Source: Myxococcales bacterium (GTDB taxonomy: Bacteria > Myxococcota_A > Polyangia > Polyangiales > Polyangiaceae). From it: DNA of 47,175 bases. Positions 1 to 8,606 of this stretch are shown in pieces; the stretch's first letter is position 1, and each line of letters opens with the position of its first letter. The stretch spans positions 1-47,175 of the forward strand of contig SXNL01000283.1 in assembly GCA_005777185.1 (NCBI GenBank). Reading direction: 5' to 3'. Below the pieces are notes generated by a model. That model was not told the origin of the DNA, did no database searches, and worked only from the letters and a program-made list of their open reading frames with translations. A program made the translations under genes and the position numbers.

Positions 1-1312
1 CACCGCCACGGGCCTGCCGCACGAACGCCGAGAGGTCGCCGAGGCCTGCGTCGATGAGCGCGTCGTACCGTGGCTCCCACGCCGCGGCGTCGAGGCGCCC
101 GTCCTCGGCGTCCGCCATCACCGCGCGCGCGACGGCGCAGGCGGCCGCCTTGCGCCGGTCGCTGCCCGGCTTCTGCGCATCGAAGGCGCGCGGCCCACGC
201 GCCGGATCGCCGAGGAGCGCCGAGACGTGCGCCCGCTGGTTGGTGGTCGTGTAGAGCTGCCACGCGGCCACGATCACCGCCGGCGGGAGCTCGTCCGGCG
301 CCGCCTCCGCGCAGGACACGGGCGGGTCGAGCGCCAGCACGGCCGTCGCCGCGCGGTGGACGTGCGATCCCCATGGCTCGGCGGAGAGCGTGGCGAGGAG
401 CGCGGCGAGATCCGACCGCAACAGATCCAGGCACTCGCGGGCACCGCCCTTCTTCGGCGCGCAGGCGGCATCCTCTGCGACCTTCGCGTCCGCGACGTAC
501 GCCACCGTGGCCTCGTCGAGCCGCCGGAAAGCGTCCTTGGCGTAGTGCGGCGCGAGGCGGTCCTCCTCGAAGGCGCGCGAGAGCTCCTTCTTCTTCTCGG
601 GCGACCACACCGCGTCCCAGGCCGCGGTCCGGCTCATGCACGTCGCGCCCGCCTCCTGTGCCTCGAGGACGAGCGGCAGGCGCCCACGCTCCCGCTCCTC
701 GCGCTTGTGCGTGTAGAATACACCTGCCAGGAAGAGCACGGTGGCCGACGCGGCGAGCACGATGGGGAGGGCGAAAGGAGGTGGCCGGCGCTTCTCCGGC
801 TTGTCGGCGAGATCGAGCGCGGCCCCCAGGTCGTCGAGCATGTCGCCGAGGTCGACGTAGCGATCCTTCGCGCTCTCCCCCCTGAGACCGCGCGCGACCA
901 CGGCGTGGATCCGCGCGGGGACCAGCGTGTCGGCGGGCCGCTCGCGCGGCCCCTTCGCGACCGCGGCCGCGAACGCCTCCGGGGAGTCGGCCTCGAACGG
1001 CGGCTCTCCGTAGAGGGCCTCGTACAGCGCGAGCGAGAAGCTGAAGGCGTCGGCCTCCACGGGAGCGCCGCGCGCCTCCTCCTGTTCGCGGACGAGCTGG
1101 CGCAGGCGGATCTGGCCCTCCTTCGAGATCCGCACGTCGTCGAGCCCGACGTCGGGGCGCGCCTCGCGGGCGGAGACGAGCTCGTCGCCCACGGCGAGGA
1201 AGAGGCGCACGATCGCCTCCCAGGGCTGCGGCCTGGCGAGGTGCTCCTCGAGACTCTCGTCATCCGCGGCCACGGCGGGCCAGACTATCACAACGGGATC
1301 ACGCGACGCCAT
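1..1312 (-). CDS. Ser/Thr protein kinase-like pseudokinase lacking the N-lobe (3' end outside window)
   Basis: The frame is open from an ATG at 1312 to the window edge (437 codons read). Residues about 30-165 follow the C-lobe of myxobacterial Ser/Thr kinases, including the segment with 'DAFSFSLALYEALYGEPPF' and a following 'RYVDLGDMLDDL'. There is no glycine loop, no VAxK lysine, no HRD and no DFG: the stretch 'ARPDVGLDDVRI' occupies the catalytic-loop position. A single membrane helix (about 179-200) separates it from an Ala/Cys-rich C-terminal domain with 'C..WD' and 'ECLDLLRSDLAALL', as in the TPR-like domains behind many myxobacterial kinases. The ATG overlaps the end of the upstream MFS gene by 14 bp, so translation is probably coupled. 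It should be catalytically dead; a scaffold or sensor role is inference. Confidence 0.75.
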   Translation of the reverse strand, partial: MASRDPVVIVWPAVAADDESLEEHLARPQPWEAIVRLFLAVGDELVSAREARPDVGLDDVRISKEGQIRLRQLVREQEEARGAPVEADAFSFSLALYEALYGEPPFEADSPEAFAAAVAKGPRERPADTLVPARIHAVVARGLRGESAKDRYVDLGDMLDDLGAALDLADKPEKRRPPPFALPIVLAASATVLFLAGVFYTHKREERERGRLPLVLEAQEAGATCMSRTAAWDAVWSPEKKKELSRAFEEDRLAPHYAKDAFRRLDEATVAYVADAKVAEDAACAPKKGGARECLDLLRSDLAALLATLSAEPWGSHVHRAATAVLALDPPVSCAEAAPDELPPAVIVAAWQLYTTTNQRAHVSALLGDPARGPRAFDAQKPGSDRRKAAACAVARAVMADAEDGRLDAAAWEPRYDALIDAGLGDLSAFVRQARGG

Positions 1313-2582
1313 CCTCCTCGGCGCGGTCGATCCGGCGGAGTGCCGGGAACAGCAGGGCCCAGAGGAGCACGACGACGCACGTCCCGACGCCACCCACGAC
1401 GACGGCCCCGACGGTGCCCAGCCATGCCGCGGCGACGCCGGACTCGAACTCGCCCAGCTCGTTCGAGGCGCCGATGAACACGGTGCTCACGGCGGCGACG
1501 CGACCGCGCATCTCGTCCGGCGTGCGGAGCTGGACCAGCGTGAGGCGCACCACGACGCTGATCATGTCGGCGGCGCCAGCGACGAAGAGGGCCGCCACGC
1601 TGAGGGGGATGCTCGTCGACAGCCCGAACACGATCGTCGACAGCCCGAAGACGAACACGGCCACCAGCATCCGGGGCCCGGCGCGCCGCCGCATCGGCCG
1701 GTAGGCGAGGAAGAGCGCCATCGACGCCGCGCCGAGCGCGGGCGCGCTCCGCAGGACCCCGAACGCGAACGGCCCGGCGTGCAGCGTGTCCTTCGCGAAC
1801 GCTGGCAGGAGCGCGACCGAGCCGCCGAGCAGGACCGCGAACAGGTCGAGGGACATCGATCCGAGCACCGCCTTGTTCGAGAAGACGTAGGACAGCCCCT
1901 CGAACACGGCGCGCAGCGAGAGCGCCTTCGGGTCGGGCGTGGCCGCCGGTCGGGGGATCGCGAAGAGCAGCACGAGCGACGCGGCCATCGCCACCGCGGA
2001 CACGATGTAGACGGGTCGGGGGCCGTCCGTCCACGCGAACAGAAGACCGCCAGCCGAGGGGCCGACGACGAGCGAGAGCTGCCACGCCGACGACGCGAGC
2101 GCGACCGCCTTCGGAAACAGCGCCCGCGGTACGAGCGTCGGCGCGAGCGCCTGACCCGCCGGAGCGCCGAACGCCCGCGCCACGCCGATCGCGCCGGAGA
2201 CGGCGTACACGATCGACGGCGATCGGACGTCCGAGGCGAACAGCGCGAGGAGCGCGAGCGACGACAGGAGCACGAGCAGGTGCGTGCACACGAGGATCCC
2301 GCGCCGGTCCACCCGGTCGGCGACGAGGCCGGTCACGAGCGAGAGCGAGATCTGCGGCACGAACTGGCTCAAGCCGAGGAGGCCGAGCGACAGCGGATCG
2401 TGCGTGATCCTGTACAGCTGCCACGCCATGGCGACGCCCTGCATCTGCACCGCGAGCAAGGACAGGACCCGGGCGCCCTGGTAGAGCGCGAAGGGCCGCT
2501 CGCGCAGGACGGCACCGACGGTGATCGCGACGGGCGGCCGTGCGTCGGGGGGCCCGTCGGGCGCTGCAAGGTTTGCGGTCAC
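1299..2582 (-). CDS. MFS exporter (EntS/MFS_3-like)
   Basis: About 427 residues with 12 predicted membrane helices. The loop 'GLVADRVDRRGILV' fits the MFS motif A between helices 2 and 3, and 'LRTPDEMRGRVAAVSTVF' is typical of the enterobactin-exporter/MFS_3 branch, which expels siderophores, drugs or other small molecules across the inner membrane. The frame is open further upstream to 2732, but that extension is Arg/Ser/Pro-rich and runs into the divergent lipoprotein, so the GTG at 2582 ('VTANLAAPDG') is preferred; a GTG at 2600 is an alternative. Its 3' end overlaps the start of the pseudokinase gene. The substrate cannot be told from sequence. Confidence 0.85.
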   Translation of the reverse strand: MTANLAAPDGPPDARPPVAITVGAVLRERPFALYQGARVLSLLAVQMQGVAMAWQLYRITHDPLSLGLLGLSQFVPQISLSLVTGLVADRVDRRGILVCTHLLVLLSSLALLALFASDVRSPSIVYAVSGAIGVARAFGAPAGQALAPTLVPRALFPKAVALASSAWQLSLVVGPSAGGLLFAWTDGPRPVYIVSAVAMAASLVLLFAIPRPAATPDPKALSLRAVFEGLSYVFSNKAVLGSMSLDLFAVLLGGSVALLPAFAKDTLHAGPFAFGVLRSAPALGAASMALFLAYRPMRRRAGPRMLVAVFVFGLSTIVFGLSTSIPLSVAALFVAGAADMISVVVRLTLVQLRTPDEMRGRVAAVSTVFIGASNELGEFESGVAAAWLGTVGAVVVGGVGTCVVVLLWALLFPALRRIDRAEEDGVA

Positions 2583-2632
2583 GTGGATCTCGTCTCGCAC
2601 ATGTTCCGGCCCCTGGCTATATTGAGCGCTGG

Positions 2633-3763
2633 ATGTCGCGCCTCCGCTCTGGCCTCCTCGCGATGGTGTGCGCCCCGTCCGTGATCGCGGGCTTCGCGAG
2701 CTGCGAGGAGGAGGGAGGCGCGTACACGCCAAGGGGTTACGGCTCGTACTACGTCGACGCGGGCGAGGGTGCGTCGCTCGCGACGCGCGCGGAGGCGGCG
2801 TTCCGCCTCGTCGAGCCGGACCTCCTGCGGCTGTGCGGCAAGAGCTGCCACGGCGACCAGTCGAACGGACCCTACCCGTGGCTCAAGGGACCCGATCCGT
2901 ACCTCGCGATCAAGGCGTTCCCGGGCGCCGTCACGGAGGATCCGTACCAGAGCAAGATCTACCTCAGGGGCGCGCACGCCGGACCCGCCCTCGACGGGCC
3001 CAACAAGGCCGTGGGCGACGGCGTGATCCGGTGGCTGGTGCTCGAGGCCGAGATCCTGAAGTCGAAGGCGATTCCGACGACGGACGCGTTCGACCTCGTG
3101 ATCGGCGCGAACACGCAGGACGTGTCGAAGGCCGGGGTGGGCGTCAGCGGGACGAAGGTCACGTGGAACGCGACGCGCTCGGGGAACATCATCACGTTCT
3201 CCAAGCTCACGCTGGTCGCGCCCGCGGGCACCGGCGTGCGCGCGAAGCACCCCATCTTCTACGTCGTGCCGAAGGGCAAGGACAAGGTGCAGGATCCCGT
3301 CGACTCGCTGTCGATCGTCGACATGAAGGTCCCCGCGGGGAAGTCGGCGCAGATGGGCACGGGGACGATGTTCCTGTTCGACTGGGCGGACACGAACAAG
3401 CTCGCGATCGGCTTCGAGAAGCTGGAGGTGGCCGCGATCGAGGACGCGGGCACGGGCGGTGGAGGCTGCAAGTCCGCCGCGACCTACGTGACGAGCGCGG
3501 TGCCCGCGATCCAGGCCAACACGTGCCTCAGCTGCCACGCCGGCCAGAGCCCGCAGGCCACGGGCGCGCTCGACATGCAGAAGGTCAACAAGGACAACAC
3601 CGCCGCGTGCGCCCAGGCGCTGACCCAGGTCAACCGCGCGAACAAGCCCCTGAGCAACATCATCGTCGCCCCGACGGGCGGGGGGACGCACCCGTATCAG
3701 GTGCCGGCTGCCGGGAAGCAGGGGTACATCGACGCGATGCTGGGGTGGATCAACAACGAGTAG
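2633..3763 (+). CDS. lipoprotein with c-type cytochrome-like heme motifs
   Basis: 376 residues from the ATG at 2633; the signal peptide ends in lipobox 'GFASC' (Cys24). Two heme-attachment-like sites are visible: C68-GKS-C72-H73, which has three residues between the cysteines (CX3CH), and a canonical C298-LS-C301-H302. Between them lies a beta-rich region (about 150-265) without a recognised family. The overall plan resembles the secreted cytochrome-like lipoproteins of myxobacteria and planctomycetes; an electron-transfer role is inferred. Upstream, 'TATATT' at 2618-2623 could serve as a -10 element, giving a very short leader. The gene overlaps the convergent peptidase gene by 14 bp at its 3' end. 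The longer frame from 2540 was rejected because it puts an Arg-rich extension before the signal peptide. Confidence 0.8.
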   Translation: MSRLRSGLLAMVCAPSVIAGFASCEEEGGAYTPRGYGSYYVDAGEGASLATRAEAAFRLVEPDLLRLCGKSCHGDQSNGPYPWLKGPDPYLAIKAFPGAVTEDPYQSKIYLRGAHAGPALDGPNKAVGDGVIRWLVLEAEILKSKAIPTTDAFDLVIGANTQDVSKAGVGVSGTKVTWNATRSGNIITFSKLTLVAPAGTGVRAKHPIFYVVPKGKDKVQDPVDSLSIVDMKVPAGKSAQMGTGTMFLFDWADTNKLAIGFEKLEVAAIEDAGTGGGGCKSAATYVTSAVPAIQANTCLSCHAGQSPQATGALDMQKVNKDNTAACAQALTQVNRANKPLSNIIVAPTGGGTHPYQVPAAGKQGYIDAMLGWINNE

Positions 3764-5810
3764 CGGGCACGCCGAGCCGCGCGAGCATCGCGTCCACCTT
3801 CGGCTCCCGCCCGAGGAACCTCCGGTACAGCACCCGGGGATCCTCGCCGTCGCCGCGCGCAAGGATCTCGTCGCGGAACCGCGCGCCCGTGGCGCCGTCG
3901 AGCACACCGCGCGCGGCGAACTCCGTGTACGCGTCCGCGTCGAGGTACTCCGCCCACTGGTAGGAGTAGTACCCCGCCGCGTACCCGTACGCGCCGCCGA
4001 AGAGGTGGGAGAACGAGGCGATCATCGCGTAGTCCTCGGGCAGGACCGTCGGCGAGAACCGCTGGAAGGCCTCGCGCGCGAACGCCAGCACGTCCCCTTG
4101 CTCGGGATCGAACGTCGTGTGGAGCAGCAGGTCCACGGTCGAGAAGCCGAGCTGGCGCATCATCGCGTTCGCGGCCCGGAACGTGCGCGCGCGCTGCATC
4201 CTGTCCACGAGCGAGGACGGAATGGGCTCGCCCGTCTCGTGGTGGGCCGCGAACAGGCGAAGGGCGTCGGGCTCCCAGCACCAGTTCTCCATGATCTTCG
4301 ACGGAAGCTCCACGAAGTCGGCGAGCACGCGGGTGCCCGAGAGGCTCCGGACCGGCACGTCCGAGAGGACGTGATGCATCATGTGGCCGAACTCGTGGAA
4401 GAGCGTCTCGACCTCGCGGTGCGTGAGGAGCGCCGGCCGGCCGTTCACGGGAGGCGTGAGGTTCGCCACGATGAGGGCGACGTTCTCGCGCTCGCGGGGC
4501 GTCCCGTGGAGGCGATCGACGAGGCCGGCCATCCACGCGCCGTCCTTCTTCGCCTCACGCGGGAAGAGGTCCAGGTAGAAGCTCCCGAGCCGGGCGCCCG
4601 ACGCGTCGCGGACGGTCCAGGCCGTCACGTCCGGGTGCCAGACGGACCCGTCATGCGCGCGATCGATGGTCACGCCAAAGAGGGCCCGCGCGATCGAGAA
4701 GAGACCCTCCTGGACGCGATGCAGCGGGAAGTACGGGCGGAGCGTCTCCTCGTCGAGGGCGTACCGATCCCGGCGGAGGCGCTCCGAGAAGTAGGCGATG
4801 TCCCACGGCTCGAGGCTCCCGAGGTCCTCGCCCCCGGGCGAGCTCCCCACGAACGCGAGCAGCTCCTCGTTCTCGCGCCGGTAGGCGTCGCCGAGCGCGA
4901 CCTCGAGCCGCCTCACGAACCCCATCGCGTCGGCGGGGGAGCGCGCCATGCGATCGTCGAGGACCAGCTCCGCAAAGCTCGCGAAGCCGAGGAGGCGACC
5001 CTTGCGCTGGCGAAGCGACAGGATGCGCGACACGAGGGGGGCGTTCTCCCTGGACGCCCTCGTGACGTTCGCTCGGTACATCGCCTCGCGGATGCCTCGA
5101 TCGGCCACGTACATCATCACGGGGAGGTACGACGGCGCGGAGAGCGTGAGGCGCGCGCCCGTCTTCCCTTTCGTGCGCGCGCTGGCCACGGCCTGCGCGA
5201 GGGCCCCGGGCGGGAGGCCCCGGAGGCGCTCCTCGGGGACGAGAAGCTCGAAGGCGTTCGTCGCGTCGAGCACGTGCTCCCCGAACTGGAGCGTGATCTT
5301 CGTGAGCTCGACGTCGATTGCGGTGAGCTCCTCCTTCCCACGGGCGTCGAGCTCGGCGCCGTTGCGGCAGAAGTCCGCGAGGGTCTTGTCGAGGTAGCGG
5401 CGTCGGGGGCCGTCGAGCGAGCGCGCCTCGTCCGTCATGGCGTACGTTTTCATCCGCGCGAAGAGGGCAGCGTCGGTGAGGATGCTCGCGTAGAGCTCGC
5501 TCGTCGGCCCCTGGACCGCGCCGTACGCCTCGCGGATCGCCGCGTCGTTCATGACGCTCTCGAGGTTCGAGGCGAGGCCCATCGCGTGATCGAGACCCAG
5601 CGTCGCGAGATCGAGCGCGCCCGGGACGCCGTCCCAGGACAAGGGCGCCGTCCGGATCGCGTCGAGCGCCGCGCGCGTCCGCGCCAGGAGCTCCGTCACG
5701 GCCGGCACCACGTGCGCCGGGCGGATCTCGCTCCACGGGATCGGCGTGGCGATCTGGAGGAGGGGGTTCTCGCTCACGGAGACCACGCGAACGTACCATG
5801 AAGATCGCAC
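3750..5810 (-). CDS. M3 family zinc oligopeptidase (oligopeptidase A-like)
   Basis: 686 residues, the normal length for oligopeptidase A / dipeptidyl carboxypeptidase (family M3A), cytoplasmic enzymes that degrade short peptides and cleaved signal peptides. The HEFGH zinc site is at about 472-476 and the third ligand is Glu501 in 'FVELPSKIMENW'. The C-terminal 'AGYYSYQWAEYLDADAY' carries the Tyr/His-rich substrate-binding loop typical of the family. The start is not certain: the longest frame begins with GTG at 5810, while GTG codons at residues 10 and 12 (before 'SENPLLQIATPIPW') fit the family N-terminus equally well, and none has a clear ribosome-binding site. Confidence 0.93.
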   Translation of the reverse strand: MRSSWYVRVVSVSENPLLQIATPIPWSEIRPAHVVPAVTELLARTRAALDAIRTAPLSWDGVPGALDLATLGLDHAMGLASNLESVMNDAAIREAYGAVQGPTSELYASILTDAALFARMKTYAMTDEARSLDGPRRRYLDKTLADFCRNGAELDARGKEELTAIDVELTKITLQFGEHVLDATNAFELLVPEERLRGLPPGALAQAVASARTKGKTGARLTLSAPSYLPVMMYVADRGIREAMYRANVTRASRENAPLVSRILSLRQRKGRLLGFASFAELVLDDRMARSPADAMGFVRRLEVALGDAYRRENEELLAFVGSSPGGEDLGSLEPWDIAYFSERLRRDRYALDEETLRPYFPLHRVQEGLFSIARALFGVTIDRAHDGSVWHPDVTAWTVRDASGARLGSFYLDLFPREAKKDGAWMAGLVDRLHGTPRERENVALIVANLTPPVNGRPALLTHREVETLFHEFGHMMHHVLSDVPVRSLSGTRVLADFVELPSKIMENWCWEPDALRLFAAHHETGEPIPSSLVDRMQRARTFRAANAMMRQLGFSTVDLLLHTTFDPEQGDVLAFAREAFQRFSPTVLPEDYAMIASFSHLFGGAYGYAAGYYSYQWAEYLDADAYTEFAARGVLDGATGARFRDEILARGDGEDPRVLYRRFLGREPKVDAMLARLGVPATRC

Positions 5811-5828
5811 CCCGGGTCACGCCCGCGA

Positions 5829-6731
5829 TCAGGGCGAAGACGCGCCCGTGACCCACATCCCGGCGCGCCGGTCCATCCAGAGCAGCATCTCGAGCGTGCC
5901 CACCTCGCGCAGCCACGGCTGATCGTGCGGGCCGGGGGAGAGCCGGAACGTACAGGGCACGCCGCGCCGACCGAGGCCGGCGACGATGGCCTCCGTCGAC
6001 TTGCGGTAGTGATCGAGGGTGCTGGTCGAGAAGAAGAGATCCTTCGCGCCGTCGTCGGCGACCCTCTCGAGGCGCCCCGCGAGGGCGTCCGCGGACGTGT
6101 CGAACACGGCCGTCTGGACGCCCGCGTAGCCTCCCCACGACCCGGGGTGTTTCAGGAACGCCTCGATGCCCACGAACGATCCGAGGGAGCACCCGGCGAG
6201 GCAGGTCTTCGTCGGATCCTCCGTCAGGTGGGCCTCCTTCCGCGCGACGGGGAGGAGCCTCTGCAGGAAGTCCGCGTACCCGCGCGCCTCGGGCGCGGTC
6301 TGGATGTTGGGCATGTGCGGGCACACGAACGCCATGCTCCGCATGGGCTTGGCGTCGAGGAGCTTGTTCACGTCCTGCAGCGTCTCGTCGGTGAGATCCC
6401 TGCGCTCCATCGTGCGCGCGACGGGGGCGCGGTGGAGGCGCTCGTACGCGGAGACGAGGCCGTACCGCTCCGCCCATGCCCACGCGCCCATGCGCGGATC
6501 GCCCGTCTCGCCCAGCCCGTGGAGCAGCACGGCGAAGGGGAGCCGCTCGCCCTCCGCCCGGTCCTTCGGCACGAAGAAGGTGACCCGACGTCCCTCGATC
6601 GTGGTCTCGCGCGCACGGAGCAGCTCCTGGCTCACCTGCGCGCGGGCCAGGCGCGCGCGCGGCGCCAGCGGCGACGAGGCACACGCCGCGAGCGCTCCTA
6701 GCGCGAGGCGGCGCCGGGAGAGCCGCGTCAC
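5829..6731 (-). CDS. exported alpha/beta-hydrolase (esterase-like)
   Basis: 300 residues from a GTG at 6731 that overlaps the TGA of the upstream lipoprotein gene (GTGA), so the two are probably translated together. The N-terminus 'SRRRLALGALAACAS' is a signal sequence, possibly Tat type because of the arginine run before the hydrophobic stretch. 'LLHGLGETGDPR' is the oxyanion region, 'AGCSLGS' contains the nucleophile Ser182, and 'PGPHDQPW' supplies the likely catalytic His269. It fits the esterase D / poly(3-hydroxybutyrate)-depolymerase-like group of exported serine esterases. Substrate unknown. The longer open frame to 7511 covers the neighbouring lipoprotein in another frame and was rejected. 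Confidence 0.85.
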   Translation of the reverse strand: MTRLSRRRLALGALAACASSPLAPRARLARAQVSQELLRARETTIEGRRVTFFVPKDRAEGERLPFAVLLHGLGETGDPRMGAWAWAERYGLVSAYERLHRAPVARTMERRDLTDETLQDVNKLLDAKPMRSMAFVCPHMPNIQTAPEARGYADFLQRLLPVARKEAHLTEDPTKTCLAGCSLGSFVGIEAFLKHPGSWGGYAGVQTAVFDTSADALAGRLERVADDGAKDLFFSTSTLDHYRKSTEAIVAGLGRRGVPCTFRLSPGPHDQPWLREVGTLEMLLWMDRRAGMWVTGASSP

Positions 6732-7237
6732 TTCAGGCACGTCTCCCACTGCGCGGTCGTCTTCGCGCCCATCCCACACGTGTATTGTGCACGCGTCGGC
6801 GGTTCGGTGACGCACGGGTCGCCCTTCTGCGCGGAGGCGCCCGCCCGCGCCTGCGAGATCATGTCCCTGGTGACCGCGGCGAGCTCGGGGTTCGAGCCGA
6901 CGGCGAGCTCGATGTAGCGATCGAAGAGCTTCCCGCACTCCTGCGTCGAGACCTTCGGGCCACGTGAAGCCGGGACGAGGGGCTGGGCCGGAGCCACGTT
7001 CTGTGCGGCCTGGAGAGCGGGCGTCACGGGCGGCGGTGGGGCGGCGGGCGGTGGCGGCGGCGCTTCCGCGGGGACGTCCTCGCCGGACGGAGCCGCCCGC
7101 ACGGGAGGCTTCTCGAACGCGGAGTTCGCCGGGACGGTCTCGTCGAGCCTTGCCTTCGGGGTCGCGGGGGGTGGCGAGCCCGCGCACGCCGCGAGCGCGA
7201 GCCCCAGGAACGACCACGTCGCGCGCGCGCTTCGCAT
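6728..7237 (-). CDS. small lipoprotein, unknown function
   Basis: 169 residues starting at ATG 7237; lipobox 'LALAACAGS'. A Pro/Ala-rich linker (about 55-95) leads to a C-terminal domain with paired cysteines ('QECGKLFDRYIELA', 'GDPCVTEPP', 'YTCGMGAKTTAQWETCLK'). I recognise this only as a layout common among periplasmic lipoproteins of Polyangiales; no function can be assigned. It is translationally coupled to the esterase gene downstream, which suggests that they act in the same compartment. Confidence 0.75.
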   Translation of the reverse strand: MRSARATWSFLGLALAACAGSPPPATPKARLDETVPANSAFEKPPVRAAPSGEDVPAEAPPPPPAAPPPPVTPALQAAQNVAPAQPLVPASRGPKVSTQECGKLFDRYIELAVGSNPELAAVTRDMISQARAGASAQKGDPCVTEPPTRAQYTCGMGAKTTAQWETCLK

Positions 7238-7296
7238 GGCTGCAGGATAGGAGACGGGAGCCACGGCCGCCAGCGCCGCGGATCTCCCGCCCCGCA

Positions 7297-8568
7297 TCAA
7301 CCCGGGAGCGCCGCCCGACGCGCGGCGGCGCGGCGCGCGGCCGCGGGGTCGTCGCGCATGAACACGAGGGTGAACAGGACGAAGGCGCACCAGAGCGCCG
7401 CGAGGTGATAGAGCATCGCCTCGCCGCCCTGCGTGGTGAAGAGGAAGCTCGACGTGGGCGGGCCGAGGAGCATGCCCCCGGCGTAGAAGGCGTTGTAGAT
7501 CGCGTTCCCACGCGCGAGATCCCGCTTCGGCGTCACGACGCCGAGGAGCGCGAGCGAGACCGGCGAGATCGACGCCAGCGTCGCGCCCGCCACGAAGACG
7601 GCGCCGCACATGAGCCAGAACTTCGTGAGGAAGACGAAGCTCAAGATCATCACGGTGCCGACCGTCGCGAGCACGCGCATCAAGTAGAGGTGCCCGAGCC
7701 TGTCCCCGATGCGGCCCGCGAGGCTCGTGAAGAGGAGCATGCCCGCGGCGAAGAACGCGGTGATGAGGATCGTGTCGTTCTCGGGGACCCCGCGCTTCTC
7801 GATGAGGAAGAGGGGCAGGAACAGGACGACGGACGCCTGGAAGTACCCGTAGCCGAAGGTGGCGAAGCAGCTGTTCTTGATGCGCCAGAGGATGTCGCCG
7901 CCGGAGAGCGGCGGTCGGCTGTCCTCGCCCGGCTGCCCGACGTCCGCTGGCCGACGTTCCGCGTCCGCTGGCCGCTCTCCGCTGGCCGACGTGCGCTGGC
8001 CGTTCGCCCGCTCGAGCTGCGACTGCACGACGGCCGCAGACGCCAGGGCGAGGGCGCTCGCGAGCCAGAACGCGAGCCCGGTCGGACGACCGTCGACGAG
8101 CGGCCTCGCGACGAGCGGCCCGACGATGTAGCCGCCGGCGAAACACATCGCGTAGAGGCTCATCACGTACGCCTTCTCGTCGTCCCGCGCTCGCTCGAGC
8201 AGCACGGTCTCGCACGCGACCCAGACGCACACGCTGAGCCCGCCGTCGAGGAACCGCGAGATCGCGCAGGGCACGAACGTGTGGAACATCGGGAACGTCC
8301 CGGTCGTGATCGCGTAGCCGAGCAGCGCGAACAGGAGCGTGCGCTTCGCCGTCAGGTGCCGCACGAGCCAGCCCGCGGGGAGCGAGGTCGCCACGATGCC
8401 CGTGGCGAACGCGGCGGCGAGCCCGCCCATCTCGCCCTTGCCGAACCCGTATCCCTTCAGATGGATCGACAGCACGCCGGTCGAAGCGCCGTACGCGATC
8501 CCCACGAGGAGGACCGCGGCGTACACGACCAGGACGTTCCGGTCGCGGATCTTGCGCGAGGCCGACAA
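7297..8568 (-). CDS. MFS transporter with repeat-encoded central loop
   Basis: 423 residues, 12 predicted helices in two bundles. 'HLKGYGFGKGEMGGLAAAFATGIV' and 'LVRHLTAKRTLLF' resemble MFS motif A in the first half, and 'GRIGDRLGHLYLM' is the matching loop in the second half. It looks like an aromatic-acid/sugar-phosphate style permease, but the substrate is not determinable. The cytoplasmic loop between helices 6 and 7 is enlarged by about 21 hydrophilic residues ('SGERPADAERRPADVG') encoded by an array of seven-base units at 7939-8008. Such an insertion is tolerated in this loop; the array is described separately. Confidence 0.85.
   Translation of the reverse strand: MSASRKIRDRNVLVVYAAVLLVGIAYGASTGVLSIHLKGYGFGKGEMGGLAAAFATGIVATSLPAGWLVRHLTAKRTLLFALLGYAITTGTFPMFHTFVPCAISRFLDGGLSVCVWVACETVLLERARDDEKAYVMSLYAMCFAGGYIVGPLVARPLVDGRPTGLAFWLASALALASAAVVQSQLERANGQRTSASGERPADAERRPADVGQPGEDSRPPLSGGDILWRIKNSCFATFGYGYFQASVVLFLPLFLIEKRGVPENDTILITAFFAAGMLLFTSLAGRIGDRLGHLYLMRVLATVGTVMILSFVFLTKFWLMCGAVFVAGATLASISPVSLALLGVVTPKRDLARGNAIYNAFYAGGMLLGPPTSSFLFTTQGGEAMLYHLAALWCAFVLFTLVFMRDDPAAARRAAARRAALPG
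7939..8008. repeat. heptanucleotide repeat array inside the MFS gene
   Basis: Ten consecutive seven-base units. The exact unit GCTGGCC recurs at 7946, 7967, 7981 and 7995 (spacings 21, 14 and 14, all multiples of seven). The units between are of the type GACGTCC, GACGTTC, GCTCTCC and GACGTGC. The core 7939-8001 is 63 bp, so at its present copy number it keeps the reading frame. Related heptamers (GCYGTCC) occur at 35425-35452 and, on the other strand, at 33749-33769. Confidence 0.85.
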
Positions 8569-8606
8569 ACTCCCTTCATACCCGGCGAAACAGACCCGCG
8601 TCTACC

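Noticed and set aside
227-1477. 416-codon + strand frame across the left end
   Set aside because: Antisense to the pseudokinase, which shows family motifs, a membrane helix and coupling to the MFS gene.
7939-8008. CRISPR-like repeats
   Set aside because: Seven-base units without spacers, inside a coding sequence.
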